From Bacteroidaceae bacterium (GTDB taxonomy: Bacteria; Bacteroidota; Bacteroidia; Bacteroidales; Bacteroidaceae), in assembly GCA_017461605.1 (NCBI GenBank), contig JAFTXN010000002.1:496001-560000 (forward strand): a stretch of DNA of 64,000 bases, read 5' to 3'. A program made the position numbers and the translations under genes. Below the pieces are notes generated by a model that saw only the letters and a list, made by a program, of their open reading frames with translations, did not search any database and was not told the DNA's origin. How positions within the stretch are numbered: position 1 is the first letter of the stretch; every line of letters begins with the position of its first letter. Positions 8,740 through 15,727 of this stretch are shown piece after piece.

Positions 8740-9912
8740 TTAGCAAAATTCTTGTTTTGGTTGTAGGTGATTTTCTTCAAACTCTTCTCGTAGGCCTTCA
8801 AGTTCAAGTTTTCTATACAACTTGTTCCAATAGTAATTATTGGCTCTAACTTGGGCTTTGTGCATTTTACAAATAGCTGTAGCACGCTGATATAGGGTGG
8901 GAATTTCTGCTGTGTCATAGTTCTCACCTTGACACCATGCACAGCCGCTTGCGACTTCACAATCAATACACTTCTGGGTACTTTGTGTACAACGGTCAAG
9001 GAGCAAGAATGGACGTAGTTTGTTTTGGTTAATTCCACTTTCTATATTGCCAATAATCCACGCCTTCTTGTTTCTCAATGAGTATTGAGCAAAACGAGTG
9101 CATGGATAGAAGTTTCCACTTGCATCTACTGATAGCATTCTACCAGCACCACACCAATTGTTGTTTCGCTTAATCGGGTCCAAGGGTTTTCCTATTCTTT
9201 CATCAAAAAAAGAGCAGGTATGGTCATTATAATATCCTTTGTCTATTATCTCATCTGCTAAGGATAATAATTGCTCTTCAAAGAGTTTATCATCCCCCTC
9301 GCCAAACACGTCTTCGAAAACACAATTTATGTGTACCTCCGTTATACCTAATTGATACACATGCATAACACTTTCTTTTATATATGGTATGTCTGCACTA
9401 CTTATGGTTATTTTTGTACCAACTGAAGGGAACTGCTCTAACCAAAGAGGAATATTCCTTACTACATCTTTATAGGAACCATTGCCACTTCCTTTGTATA
9501 TTCTATTTAGGTCATGTTTCCTTTCTGTGCCGTCAATTGTAATTGTAATGCTAAGATGATCTTTGTTTTTGGCTATATAATTCTGTAGCTTATCACTACT
9601 GTAGTTTAGACCATTTGTTGTAAAGGAGAAAATGTAATCATTAAACCAATGATGGTCGCGTACATACATCTCCGTTTTAATGTAATCACAGATTTTGTCA
9701 ATCAAATCTATTTCCAAAAATGGCTCACCTCCGATGAAGTCCCAGATAACACCTTCGTCTTGGAAATCATCTTCATGATCGAGGATGTAATCAATTGCTT
9801 TCTTTGCGACATCCCATGTCATACGTTCCTTGCTATTCTTGCCGACAAGATAACAGTACTTACATGCTAATTGACAATCCTTAGTGACAATAAAAGTTAT
9901 GGATTTTTTCAT
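8740..9912 (-). CDS. Radical SAM/SPASM peptide maturase, CXXX-repeat target type
   Basis: A 390-residue radical S-adenosylmethionine enzyme. The SAM-cluster motif CX3CX2C is at residues 13-20 (C13, C17, C20 in DCQLACKYCYL). GGEPFLE about residue 65 is the SAM-binding GGEP motif. The C-terminal part carries a SPASM domain: CGAGRMLSVDASGNFYPC followed by CTQSTQKCIDCEVASGCAWC and a last Cys in AICKMHK, which would bind two auxiliary Fe-S clusters. Enzymes of this type make thioether or C-C crosslinks in ribosomally synthesised peptides. The probable substrate is the cysteine-repeat peptide encoded 65 bp upstream. The type of linkage cannot be read from sequence. Confidence 0.9.
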   Translation of the reverse strand: MKKSITFIVTKDCQLACKYCYLVGKNSKERMTWDVAKKAIDYILDHEDDFQDEGVIWDFIGGEPFLEIDLIDKICDYIKTEMYVRDHHWFNDYIFSFTTNGLNYSSDKLQNYIAKNKDHLSITITIDGTERKHDLNRIYKGSGNGSYKDVVRNIPLWLEQFPSVGTKITISSADIPYIKESVMHVYQLGITEVHINCVFEDVFGEGDDKLFEEQLLSLADEIIDKGYYNDHTCSFFDERIGKPLDPIKRNNNWCGAGRMLSVDASGNFYPCTRFAQYSLRNKKAWIIGNIESGINQNKLRPFLLLDRCTQSTQKCIDCEVASGCAWCQGENYDTAEIPTLYQRATAICKMHKAQVRANNYYWNKLYRKLELEGLREEFEENHLQPKQEFC

Positions 9913-9977
9913 TTGTCAATTGTTTTTTTAAGAGGATATGTGAAGATTTCCACATATCCTCCTGATGAACAATTTGT

Positions 9978-10253
9978 TTAGCTTTTATACTTAGACTCAC
10001 AATAAGCCCAACAGTCTCCACCGCAAAGACCATCACAATTGTTTGAGCAACCACCGTCACAATCGCCAGAGCAAGAAGACTGGCAACCACCAGTGCACTT
10101 AGAACTACAACCCTTCTCATCATCTTCTTCACAAGATGTTAAAAAGGTTGAACCTAAGACGGTAAAAGCTAAGATTGGCAGAGCGCCTTTCGCTGCCTGC
10201 TTAAAGAACTCACGACGTGACTGGAGTTCTTCGTTGTTCATTTTCTTATCCAT
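9978..10253 (-). CDS. CXXX-repeat radical SAM target peptide with Tat signal and lipobox
   Basis: A 91-residue precursor. Residues 12-18 (SRREFFK) match the twin-arginine consensus (S/T-R-R-x-F-L-K), followed by a hydrophobic core (ALPILAFTVLGSTFL) and LTSC, a plausible lipobox with Cys41. After an acidic spacer (EEDDEKG) ten cysteines fall exactly four residues apart at 49, 53, 57, 61, 65, 69, 73, 77, 81 and 85, with mostly Gly/Ser/Asp/Asn between them. The peptide therefore seems to be modified in the cytoplasm, exported folded by Tat, and lipidated. It is the first gene of the minus-strand operon; the start is ATG 10253. Confidence 0.9.
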   Translation of the reverse strand: MDKKMNNEELQSRREFFKQAAKGALPILAFTVLGSTFLTSCEEDDEKGCSSKCTGGCQSSCSGDCDGGCSNNCDGLCGGDCWAYCESKYKS

Positions 10254-10323
10254 GGTTAAGAATTTTGAACTGACCTATAGTTCCAGATTCGGTCGTTTAT
10301 AAATATGAAAGAATTGTCAACGG

Positions 10324-10624
10324 CAATAAAAATAAAGCGTGGAACTCTCATTGTTGCTCGTCCCACGCTGAGAGGCCTTCGCATTGCCCTGTGCTGTTGA
10401 ACGGAGCAACGCGAAAGTCCACGCCAAATATGAATATAATACACCCTTATGTCGCGCATAATAATGAAGTAATCCCCTTTTTAGGTGATTTGCATTCTAT
10501 GAGCAGGCATAAGGGATGCGCATATAGACACATCCCGAGGACATTCATCGTTGCAATGTTCCGACAGCACACGAAAGTTGCGAAGTTTCTCAGCGTTAAG
10601 AACAAAGCGCCAATTGAACGCCTT
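10324..10624 (-). ncRNA. Structured RNA, copy B (unknown family)
   Basis: Conserved core of an RNA with a second copy at 18617-18866 (+). Shared blocks in the same order include AAGGCGTT (10624), CGCTTTGTTCTT (10609), GTCGGA (10565), ATGTCCTCGGG (10544), TATATGC (10526), GGCGTGG (10425), GTTGCTC (10410) and GGGCAATGC (10389). The 3' part folds as a long hairpin: GCGTGGA (10424-10418) with TCCACGC (10343-10337), and inside it GTTGCTC (10410-10404) with GAGCAAC (10359-10353). A U-rich tail TTTATTTTTATTG follows, as in a terminator. It differs from copy A mainly by about 43 extra bases between TATATGC and GGCGTGG, which include a region near hairpin GGGATG/CATCCC (10536-10513). It could be a free sRNA or an attenuating leader of the CXXX operon. 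Confidence 0.65.
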
Positions 10625-10778
10625 ATTATTATGTCGTGATTCCCTTTAATACAAACTTCAACATTTGATTTACCATCGCATGTTTCAGAATGGTATGGAT
10701 TGTTATCTAACCTTCACTGTAGGGCTTCACACTAGGGTGGTATACCTTCCAATTAGATATAATCAAGAGAATCTTTTG

Positions 10779-10806
10779 CAAAGGTAACAAAAGAATTTAA
10801 ATCCAA
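10779..10806 (-). promoter_or_regulatory. Bacteroidota-type promoter for RNA copy B / CXXX operon
   Basis: On the minus strand a TTG (10806-10804) is followed after 17 bases by TACCTTTG (10786-10779), a perfect TAnnTTTG -7 element. The start would lie near 10772. It would produce the structured leader RNA and, if the terminator-like hairpin is read through, the CXXX operon. Confidence 0.5.
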
Positions 10807-10985
10807 GGAGAAATGCTAAAAGTTTTGTAAATTCGATTTATCCATTTATCCTGAGTATATCGTATAGTGATATCCTTACAGTATATCGGATGATTATGTG
10901 TTACACATTGATCATCACCCTTGAAGTTCTAAATAATTAGACGCTCCCACATTTCTTGAAGTGTTTTCATATACCGAACTCACAT

Positions 10986-11021
10986 TAAATACCCTTTTCT
11001 CACCACCTAATCTTACCCCTC
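10986..11021. repeat. 36-bp direct repeat, right copy
   Basis: Right-hand partner of the repeat at 5729-5764. It covers the final codons and stop of the unknown gene 11000-11833 (minus strand). Both encoded proteins end DRE-x3-RGKIRW, though the rest of their sequences looks unrelated. This could be a recombination target or a duplicated gene tail left by insertion of the operon between the copies. Confidence 0.85.
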
Positions 11022-11833
11022 GTATTTAATTCTCTATCCACTAAATCTTCAACCGAATCTTTATCGACCAAGATATACCGTGGCATTCCGGTAACATGCA
11101 CTTCTCCGGATTCGCAGAATGGAGCATAGACATATCTTCCGTTCCAACGACCACGATACTCTGCGTTGTCATATTCGGGCATATTGTTTTTCAGGAAGTC
11201 CAAAGCACGCATACGAATTTCCTTGAACTCTGGATGATATTTCCATCCATCACAGGGCTTCCGGATGAGGTATTTCGCATCGGGTATCAGCTCTATGGTA
11301 TATCCATGTGTATCGGCATGGGCGAGCGCTTTGCACATGACACTTTCTGCAATTGGCGCATCAAAGCCATGTTCGGCATCCACAGCATTGGCGATAGCGA
11401 ACATATAATCCATTTCCGGTGTGGGGGTAATATCCCGCCAATTACACCGGTATTCCAGAAAAGCCAAGCGATATCGGTTGAGTATGCGCTTGCCTTTGCT
11501 GAGCTTCTTTTCCTTTAATCGGTTCCTGTAGTGTTTCAGATACCATGTTTTGAAATCTTCCGGAGAAGCCTGACAGCTCCAATGCATGTACCTGTTGAAC
11601 AGTACAATCTTTAAGGTTTGGGGAACTCCATCATGTTCGGAAAATTGCCCTAAGCCAAGGTGGATGTATTCGTTGATTTCCCCTAACGAAAACTCCCAAT
11701 GAGAAATTTTCATTACCCATGCTTTCTCATAGAACCAGAACATTTCATCGTGGCTGTCATCGGTAGGACAATCTTCTTCGCCGTTGTAATAACTGCAAAA
11801 GTCCAATAGCCATTTGTATGCTAAGGTCTCCAT
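11000..11833 (-). CDS. Hypothetical protein coupled to a zinc-ribbon gene
   Basis: A 277-residue soluble protein I cannot assign. Start ATG 11833 was chosen because it overlaps the stop of the upstream gene by one base (TGATG), a typical coupling; an in-frame ATG at 11896 would lie inside the upstream gene. The protein is rich in Trp, Tyr, Glu and Lys (YNGEEDCPTDDSHDEMFWFY; RLAFLEYRCNWRDITPTPE) and has no signal peptide. Its C-terminal 12 residues match the end of the lipoprotein encoded at 5743 through the direct repeat. Together with the zinc-ribbon gene it forms a two-gene operon. Confidence 0.65.
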   Translation of the reverse strand: METLAYKWLLDFCSYYNGEEDCPTDDSHDEMFWFYEKAWVMKISHWEFSLGEINEYIHLGLGQFSEHDGVPQTLKIVLFNRYMHWSCQASPEDFKTWYLKHYRNRLKEKKLSKGKRILNRYRLAFLEYRCNWRDITPTPEMDYMFAIANAVDAEHGFDAPIAESVMCKALAHADTHGYTIELIPDAKYLIRKPCDGWKYHPEFKEIRMRALDFLKNNMPEYDNAEYRGRWNGRYVYAPFCESGEVHVTGMPRYILVDKDSVEDLVDRELNTRGKIRW

Positions 11834-12114
11834 CAATCTACGCACATTACGGGTGAACTTTGGCCTTCTTCCATGCATCCATTGCACTTGGGACATCTTC
11901 CGTCAACGGGATTCCATGAATAGAGTTCGTCCGTTTCCTCACATTCCGGACATTGCACAATCATTTCTTTCTCGGAGATTAAACTTACAATCTCATGGCA
12001 TGAATGACAATGAAACATGAAAGCCTCACCGGTCTTCACGCAATAGTGCCCATACTTACTGCCATAAACTTCGTATCCGCAATGTGGGCATTTGTAATTT
12101 ACCAATACAGCCAT
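11833..12114 (-). CDS. Small zinc-ribbon protein
   Basis: A 93-residue protein with four CxxC or CxxxxC-type knuckles: CPHCGY near residue 9, CHSC near 36, CPECEE near 55 and CPKCNGC near 74. These would form two zinc ribbons, typical of nucleic-acid or protein adaptor modules. There is no signal peptide or membrane segment. Transcription probably starts from a good Bacteroidota promoter (TTG, 20 bases, TATCTTTG) about 120 bp upstream. It is translationally coupled to the unknown gene 11000-11833. Function unknown. Confidence 0.75.
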   Translation of the reverse strand: MAVLVNYKCPHCGYEVYGSKYGHYCVKTGEAFMFHCHSCHEIVSLISEKEMIVQCPECEETDELYSWNPVDGRCPKCNGCMEEGQSSPVMCVD

Positions 12115-12233
12115 ATCCTAGGTTTATCGTGTTTCTCAATAGGTGTTCAGAAAAGTGGGATTGTGGAGCGTATTTGTTCTGTCGGACTCCCTAGTCTTCT
12201 ATGTGTCCTCTATATTTGCACAGAATGTGTTTT

Positions 12234-12264
12234 CAAAGATAGACTTTTCCGTGTCTATATGCAA
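12234..12264 (-). promoter_or_regulatory. Promoter of the zinc-ribbon operon
   Basis: On the minus strand TTG is followed by 20 bases and TATCTTTG (12241-12234), a textbook Bacteroidota -33/-7 pair. It leaves a leader of about 115 bases before ATG 12114. Confidence 0.6.
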
Positions 12265-12321
12265 GCCGGTCTGTCTCTTATTTCTTTCTTCAGAAATTCA
12301 ATGTAGTGATAGTACAAAGAA

Positions 12322-12361
12322 AAAACGTGGAAGCTTCTGATGAAAGATGCTTCCACGTTTT
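12322..12361 (-). terminator. Terminator of the nqr operon
   Basis: A 13-bp perfect inverted repeat AAAACGTGGAAGC / GCTTCCACGTTTT with a 14-base loop. Read on the minus strand it is followed by TTTTTTCTTTG, fitting the end of nqrF at 12384. It could also act in the other direction. Confidence 0.85.
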
Positions 12362-12383
12362 GTATGAAAGAGGGTAGGGAGGA

Positions 12384-13658
12384 TTATCCACCGAAGTCGT
12401 CGAAGTGGATCATTTCCTTTTCTACACCGAGGCTGTCGAGGAGGTCGAGCACTGTCTTCGCCATCATCGGAGGACCGCAGAGATAGTATTCGCAATCTTC
12501 GGGTGCTTCGTGTTGTTTGAGATAGGTGTCACCCATCACAGGGGCTACGAAGCCGGCGGTGTACTTGATACCTGCTGCGTCAGCCTTGGGATCCGGACGG
12601 TCAAGCGCAAGGTGGAAGTGGAAGTTGTCGAATTCCTTCTCGAGTGCCAAGAAGTCGTCAAGGAACGGAATTTCCTCCAAAGCGCGTGCGCCATAGAAGT
12701 AGTGCATCTGACGGTCGCGGCACTGACGTGTCTTGAGCATGTGCATGATTTGTGCACGGAGAGGAGCCATACCGGCACCACCGCCGACCCAAATCATTTC
12801 GCGGCCTGAAGTATAGTTCGGGCGGAATTCACCATAGGGGCCACTCATGATAACCTTGTCACCGGGCTTCAAGCTGAAGATGTAGGAAGAAGCGATACCG
12901 GGATTCACGTCCATGAAGCCGCCACCCTGTTCTTTGGGTTTGAAGGGAGGTGTGGCGATACGAACATTGAGTGTGATGATATCACCTTCGTCGGGATAGT
13001 TGGCCATAGAGTAGGCGCGAACGGTGGGAGTATCGTTGGTACACTTGAGGTTGAAGAGACCAAATTTTTCCCAGGCAGGGAGGTAAGTGTCGCCAATGAG
13101 TGACTTATCGAAGTCCTTATCATAATCGAGGCTGAATGCAGGAATCTTGATCTGTGCGTACGAACCGGGTTCGAAGTCCATGTGTTCGCCGGGAGGAAGT
13201 GCGACTTTGTATTCCTTGATAAAGGTAGCCACGTTGCGGTTACCGATAACGGTGCATTCCCATTCCTTAACGCCCATTACGGAGTCCTCTACATTGATGC
13301 TGATGTCGCCCTTGATTTTACACTGGCAACCGAGGCGCCAATTTTCTTTGATTTGTTTGCGAGTGAATTGGCCCTTTTCAGAATCCAAGATTTCACCACC
13401 GCCTTCGGGAACTTGCACTTTGCACTGACCGCAAGAGCCTTTACCGCCACAAGCAGAGGGGAGGTAGATGTTGTTTTCAGCCATTGTGCTCAAGATGGTA
13501 CCACCTTGATTTACCTCAATGGTGTCCTTGCCGTTGATGGTTACCTTCACCTTACCACTTGGGGTGAGATAGCGTTTCGCTGTAAGGAGTATGGCCACCA
13601 AGATGAGGATGATGACAAGAAACACTACTATGCTTGAAATAATTAAATTGAAATCCAT
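12384..13658 (-). CDS. nqrF: Na+-NQR subunit F (NADH-oxidising flavoprotein)
   Basis: NqrF oxidises NADH and passes electrons via FAD and a [2Fe-2S] cluster into the sodium-pumping NADH:quinone oxidoreductase at the cytoplasmic side of the inner membrane. The 424-residue protein has an N-terminal transmembrane helix (residues about 5-27), a ferredoxin domain with cluster ligands C70, C76, C79 and C111 (CGGKGSCGQC and LGCQC), an FAD-binding region with RAYSMANYPDE, and an NADH domain with GGGAGMAPLRAQI and the C-terminal CGPPMM. It is the last gene of nqrABCDEF, 23 bp after nqrE. Confidence 0.97.
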   Translation of the reverse strand: MDFNLIISSIVVFLVIILILVAILLTAKRYLTPSGKVKVTINGKDTIEVNQGGTILSTMAENNIYLPSACGGKGSCGQCKVQVPEGGGEILDSEKGQFTRKQIKENWRLGCQCKIKGDISINVEDSVMGVKEWECTVIGNRNVATFIKEYKVALPPGEHMDFEPGSYAQIKIPAFSLDYDKDFDKSLIGDTYLPAWEKFGLFNLKCTNDTPTVRAYSMANYPDEGDIITLNVRIATPPFKPKEQGGGFMDVNPGIASSYIFSLKPGDKVIMSGPYGEFRPNYTSGREMIWVGGGAGMAPLRAQIMHMLKTRQCRDRQMHYFYGARALEEIPFLDDFLALEKEFDNFHFHLALDRPDPKADAAGIKYTAGFVAPVMGDTYLKQHEAPEDCEYYLCGPPMMAKTVLDLLDSLGVEKEMIHFDDFGG

Positions 13659-13681
13659 TTGTTATGTTCCTTTCCTTGTTA

Positions 13682-14308
13682 TTAGATGTTGAGACCGGAG
13701 AAGCACATGAAGGCCATTGCCATCAATCCCACGGTGATGAAGGTGATACCAAGGCCCTGCAGGGGTTTGGGCACATCGGTGTATGCCATCTTTTCACGGA
13801 TGGCAGCCAGGCCTACGATGGCCAGCAACCAGCCGATACCGGAACCGAGTGCATAGACAACGGCGTCCCAAACGTCACCAATGTATTGACTGCTGTTGGG
13901 GTCCATGCCGATGCGCTGCTGCATAAAGAGTGAGGCACCCATGATGGCACAGTTCACAGCAATCAAGGGGAGGAAAATACCCAAAGCTGCATACAGAGAG
14001 GGGGAGAAACGTTCCACAATCATCTCTACGAGTTGCACCATTCCGGCAATCACAGCGATGAAGAGGATGAACGACAGGAAGCTCAGGTCTACACCTTCGA
14101 CGAGGCAGTCGGGGCCGAGCACCTTGGTCTGCAAGAGGTAATCGACAGGCACGGTGATGAGCAGCACGAAGATAACAGCTACACCAAGACCGAGCGCAGT
14201 CTTCACATTCTTAGATACAGCAAGGTAAGAACACATACCGAGGAAGAATGCGAATATCATATTGTCCACGAAAATCGAGCGGACGAAGAGGCTTAACATT
14301 TGTTCCAT
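13682..14308 (-). CDS. nqrE: Na+-NQR subunit E
   Basis: Integral membrane subunit of the sodium-translocating NADH:quinone reductase, 208 residues with six hydrophobic helices. Conserved segments include [21 protein letters not shown] and [16 protein letters not shown]; the latter contains a conserved membrane Cys that, with its counterpart in NqrD, holds an Fe centre between the two half-repeats. The gene follows nqrD after 33 bp. Confidence 0.96.
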   Translation of the reverse strand: MEQMLSLFVRSIFVDNMIFAFFLGMCSYLAVSKNVKTALGLGVAVIFVLLITVPVDYLLQTKVLGPDCLVEGVDLSFLSFILFIAVIAGMVQLVEMIVERFSPSLYAALGIFLPLIAVNCAIMGASLFMQQRIGMDPNSSQYIGDVWDAVVYALGSGIGWLLAIVGLAAIREKMAYTDVPKPLQGLGITFITVGLMAMAFMCFSGLNI

Positions 14309-14341
14309 TGTTTACTTCTTTTAAAGTGTTAGGTATGTTTG

Positions 14342-14983
14342 TTACTTGCTTGTCTTGCGGTCATTGTAGGCGCGGTGTGCCCAGATGATACATCCTACGA
14401 GAATCATGGCCATGGCGGGCATGGTCATCATACCATTGTTGACGTACCATCCTCCATTCTCAACATAGAGACATTCGGGGATGACGCGCATACCGAGCAA
14501 TGTACCGGCACCGAAAAGCTCGCGCACAAATCCAACGGCAACGAGGATCCATGCATAACCAAGACCGCTACCAACACCATCGAGGAACGATTCCCAAGGA
14601 CCGTTTTGCATGGCGAAAGCCTCAAGGCGTCCCATTAGGATACAGTTGGTGATGATAAGTCCGACGTATACGGAGAGCTGCACGCTCACATCATAGGCAA
14701 AAGCCTTCAGAATCTGGCTTACGAGGGTTACGAGGGTAGCCACAACCACCAGCTGCACGATGATACGGATACGATTGGGGACGGTCTTTCTCAGTAATGA
14801 AATAATGACGTTGGCAAAGGCGGTAATCACAGTTACGGAGAGACCCATTACGATGGCTGGCTCCAATTGTGCAGTTACGGCCAATGCCGAACAGATACCC
14901 AACACCTGAACGGTAACAGGGTTGTCCAAATTCAGAGGATTGGCAAATACCTCTCTATTCTCTTTGGAAAATAATTTGCTCAT
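14342..14983 (-). CDS. nqrD: Na+-NQR subunit D
   Basis: Membrane subunit, 213 residues with about six helices, homologous to NqrE and RnfE. The segments NPVTVQVLGICSALAVTAQL and LIITNCILMGRLEAFAMQNG contain the conserved Cys residues expected for the NqrD/NqrE intramembrane iron site. It ends 33 bp before nqrE and starts 15 bp after the end of nqrC. Confidence 0.96.
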   Translation of the reverse strand: MSKLFSKENREVFANPLNLDNPVTVQVLGICSALAVTAQLEPAIVMGLSVTVITAFANVIISLLRKTVPNRIRIIVQLVVVATLVTLVSQILKAFAYDVSVQLSVYVGLIITNCILMGRLEAFAMQNGPWESFLDGVGSGLGYAWILVAVGFVRELFGAGTLLGMRVIPECLYVENGGWYVNNGMMTMPAMAMILVGCIIWAHRAYNDRKTSK

Positions 14984-14998
14984 GTTTTTTCCTCCTGA

Positions 14999-15706
14999 TT
15001 ATTTGTTTGCGTTAAAGAAACTGATGTATTGCTGCAAACCATCAGTCACCATGGCGGCAGCTCCTTTGGTGGTAAGCGTTGCACCGGTGAGTCCATCTAC
15101 TTCATACTCGGGATTTTTCACTTGTCCTTTCTTGACGATGGTCAGCGCCACCTGAGTGCTGGCGGTGTCGGCAAAGATGTGCATGTTCTTGAACTGGTCC
15201 TGGAACTTCTGCTCTGCGATGGGTGAGCCGAGACCTGCGGTTTCGCTCTCGTGTGAGAAGTAGGCGCCAAAGACAGTGGCACAATCATCGTTGATGGCCA
15301 TATAGCCCCAAAGGCCGCCCCAAAGGCCGCGTCCCGACATAGGCACTACGTATTTGGTCTGTCCGTCCACATTGCAAATATAGATGGGCAGATTTTCGGT
15401 AGAAATCTCCTTGTTTTCAACCTTGAAACCGGCTTGGTCTTTTTCTGCACCGGCATTGAGGGTGTCGCCCTTGGCGTTGATAATCATGTCTGCCAAGATC
15501 ACTTCGTTGTATTTGTCCTCGATGGCTTTTGCATCTTGCAGGTCGCGAATGTTGAGAGCGGCGAGGATTTGCTTCTTCTTGTCGATTTCAACGTTCTTGT
15601 CCTGTGTGGGTTTCAGTGCAGAGGAAACAAAAGCAAGCAGGAATGCTACGATAACAACCATTACCGAAGCATAGATAATCGTATAGGAATTGCTATTGGT
15701 GTTCAT
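14999..15706 (-). CDS. nqrC: Na+-NQR subunit C (covalent FMN)
   Basis: Periplasmic-facing flavoprotein subunit, 235 residues with one N-terminal transmembrane helix (about 9-30). The FMN-bearing site is DGLTGATLT at residues 204-212; Thr210 of the TGAT motif is the predicted phosphoester attachment point, made by the ApbE flavin transferase (not in this window). GLGSPIAEQKFQDQF is the conserved region before it. The gene lies between nqrB and nqrD with gaps of 21 and 15 bp. Confidence 0.96.
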   Translation of the reverse strand: MNTNSNSYTIIYASVMVVIVAFLLAFVSSALKPTQDKNVEIDKKKQILAALNIRDLQDAKAIEDKYNEVILADMIINAKGDTLNAGAEKDQAGFKVENKEISTENLPIYICNVDGQTKYVVPMSGRGLWGGLWGYMAINDDCATVFGAYFSHESETAGLGSPIAEQKFQDQFKNMHIFADTASTQVALTIVKKGQVKNPEYEVDGLTGATLTTKGAAAMVTDGLQQYISFFNANK

Positions 15707-15727
15707 ATCTTTTTTGCTCTTGGATGG

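Larger units (their letters stand above)
10254..10999 (-). other. Intergenic region upstream of the CXXX operon
   Basis: 746 bases without a convincing protein gene. On the minus strand it holds a promoter near 10779-10806, a structured RNA (conserved core 10624 to 10324), and 70 bases between the RNA's terminator-like end and the CXXX precursor start. A second promoter in those 70 bases is not evident; TTGACA near 10322-10317 lacks a matching TAnnTTTG. The part 10807-10985 is AT-rich and I see nothing specific in it. One copy of a 36-bp direct repeat lies at its edge (10986-11021). Confidence 0.6.

Noticed and set aside
7770-9038. Longer start (9038) for the CXXX maturase
   Set aside because: It would overlap the radical SAM gene by about 300 bp; ATG 8735 gives a 4-bp gap and a family-like N-terminus.
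10391-10639. An 82-codon plus-strand frame upstream of the CXXX operon
   Set aside because: It overlaps the conserved structured RNA, whose conserved pairs lie on the minus strand; the peptide has no features.
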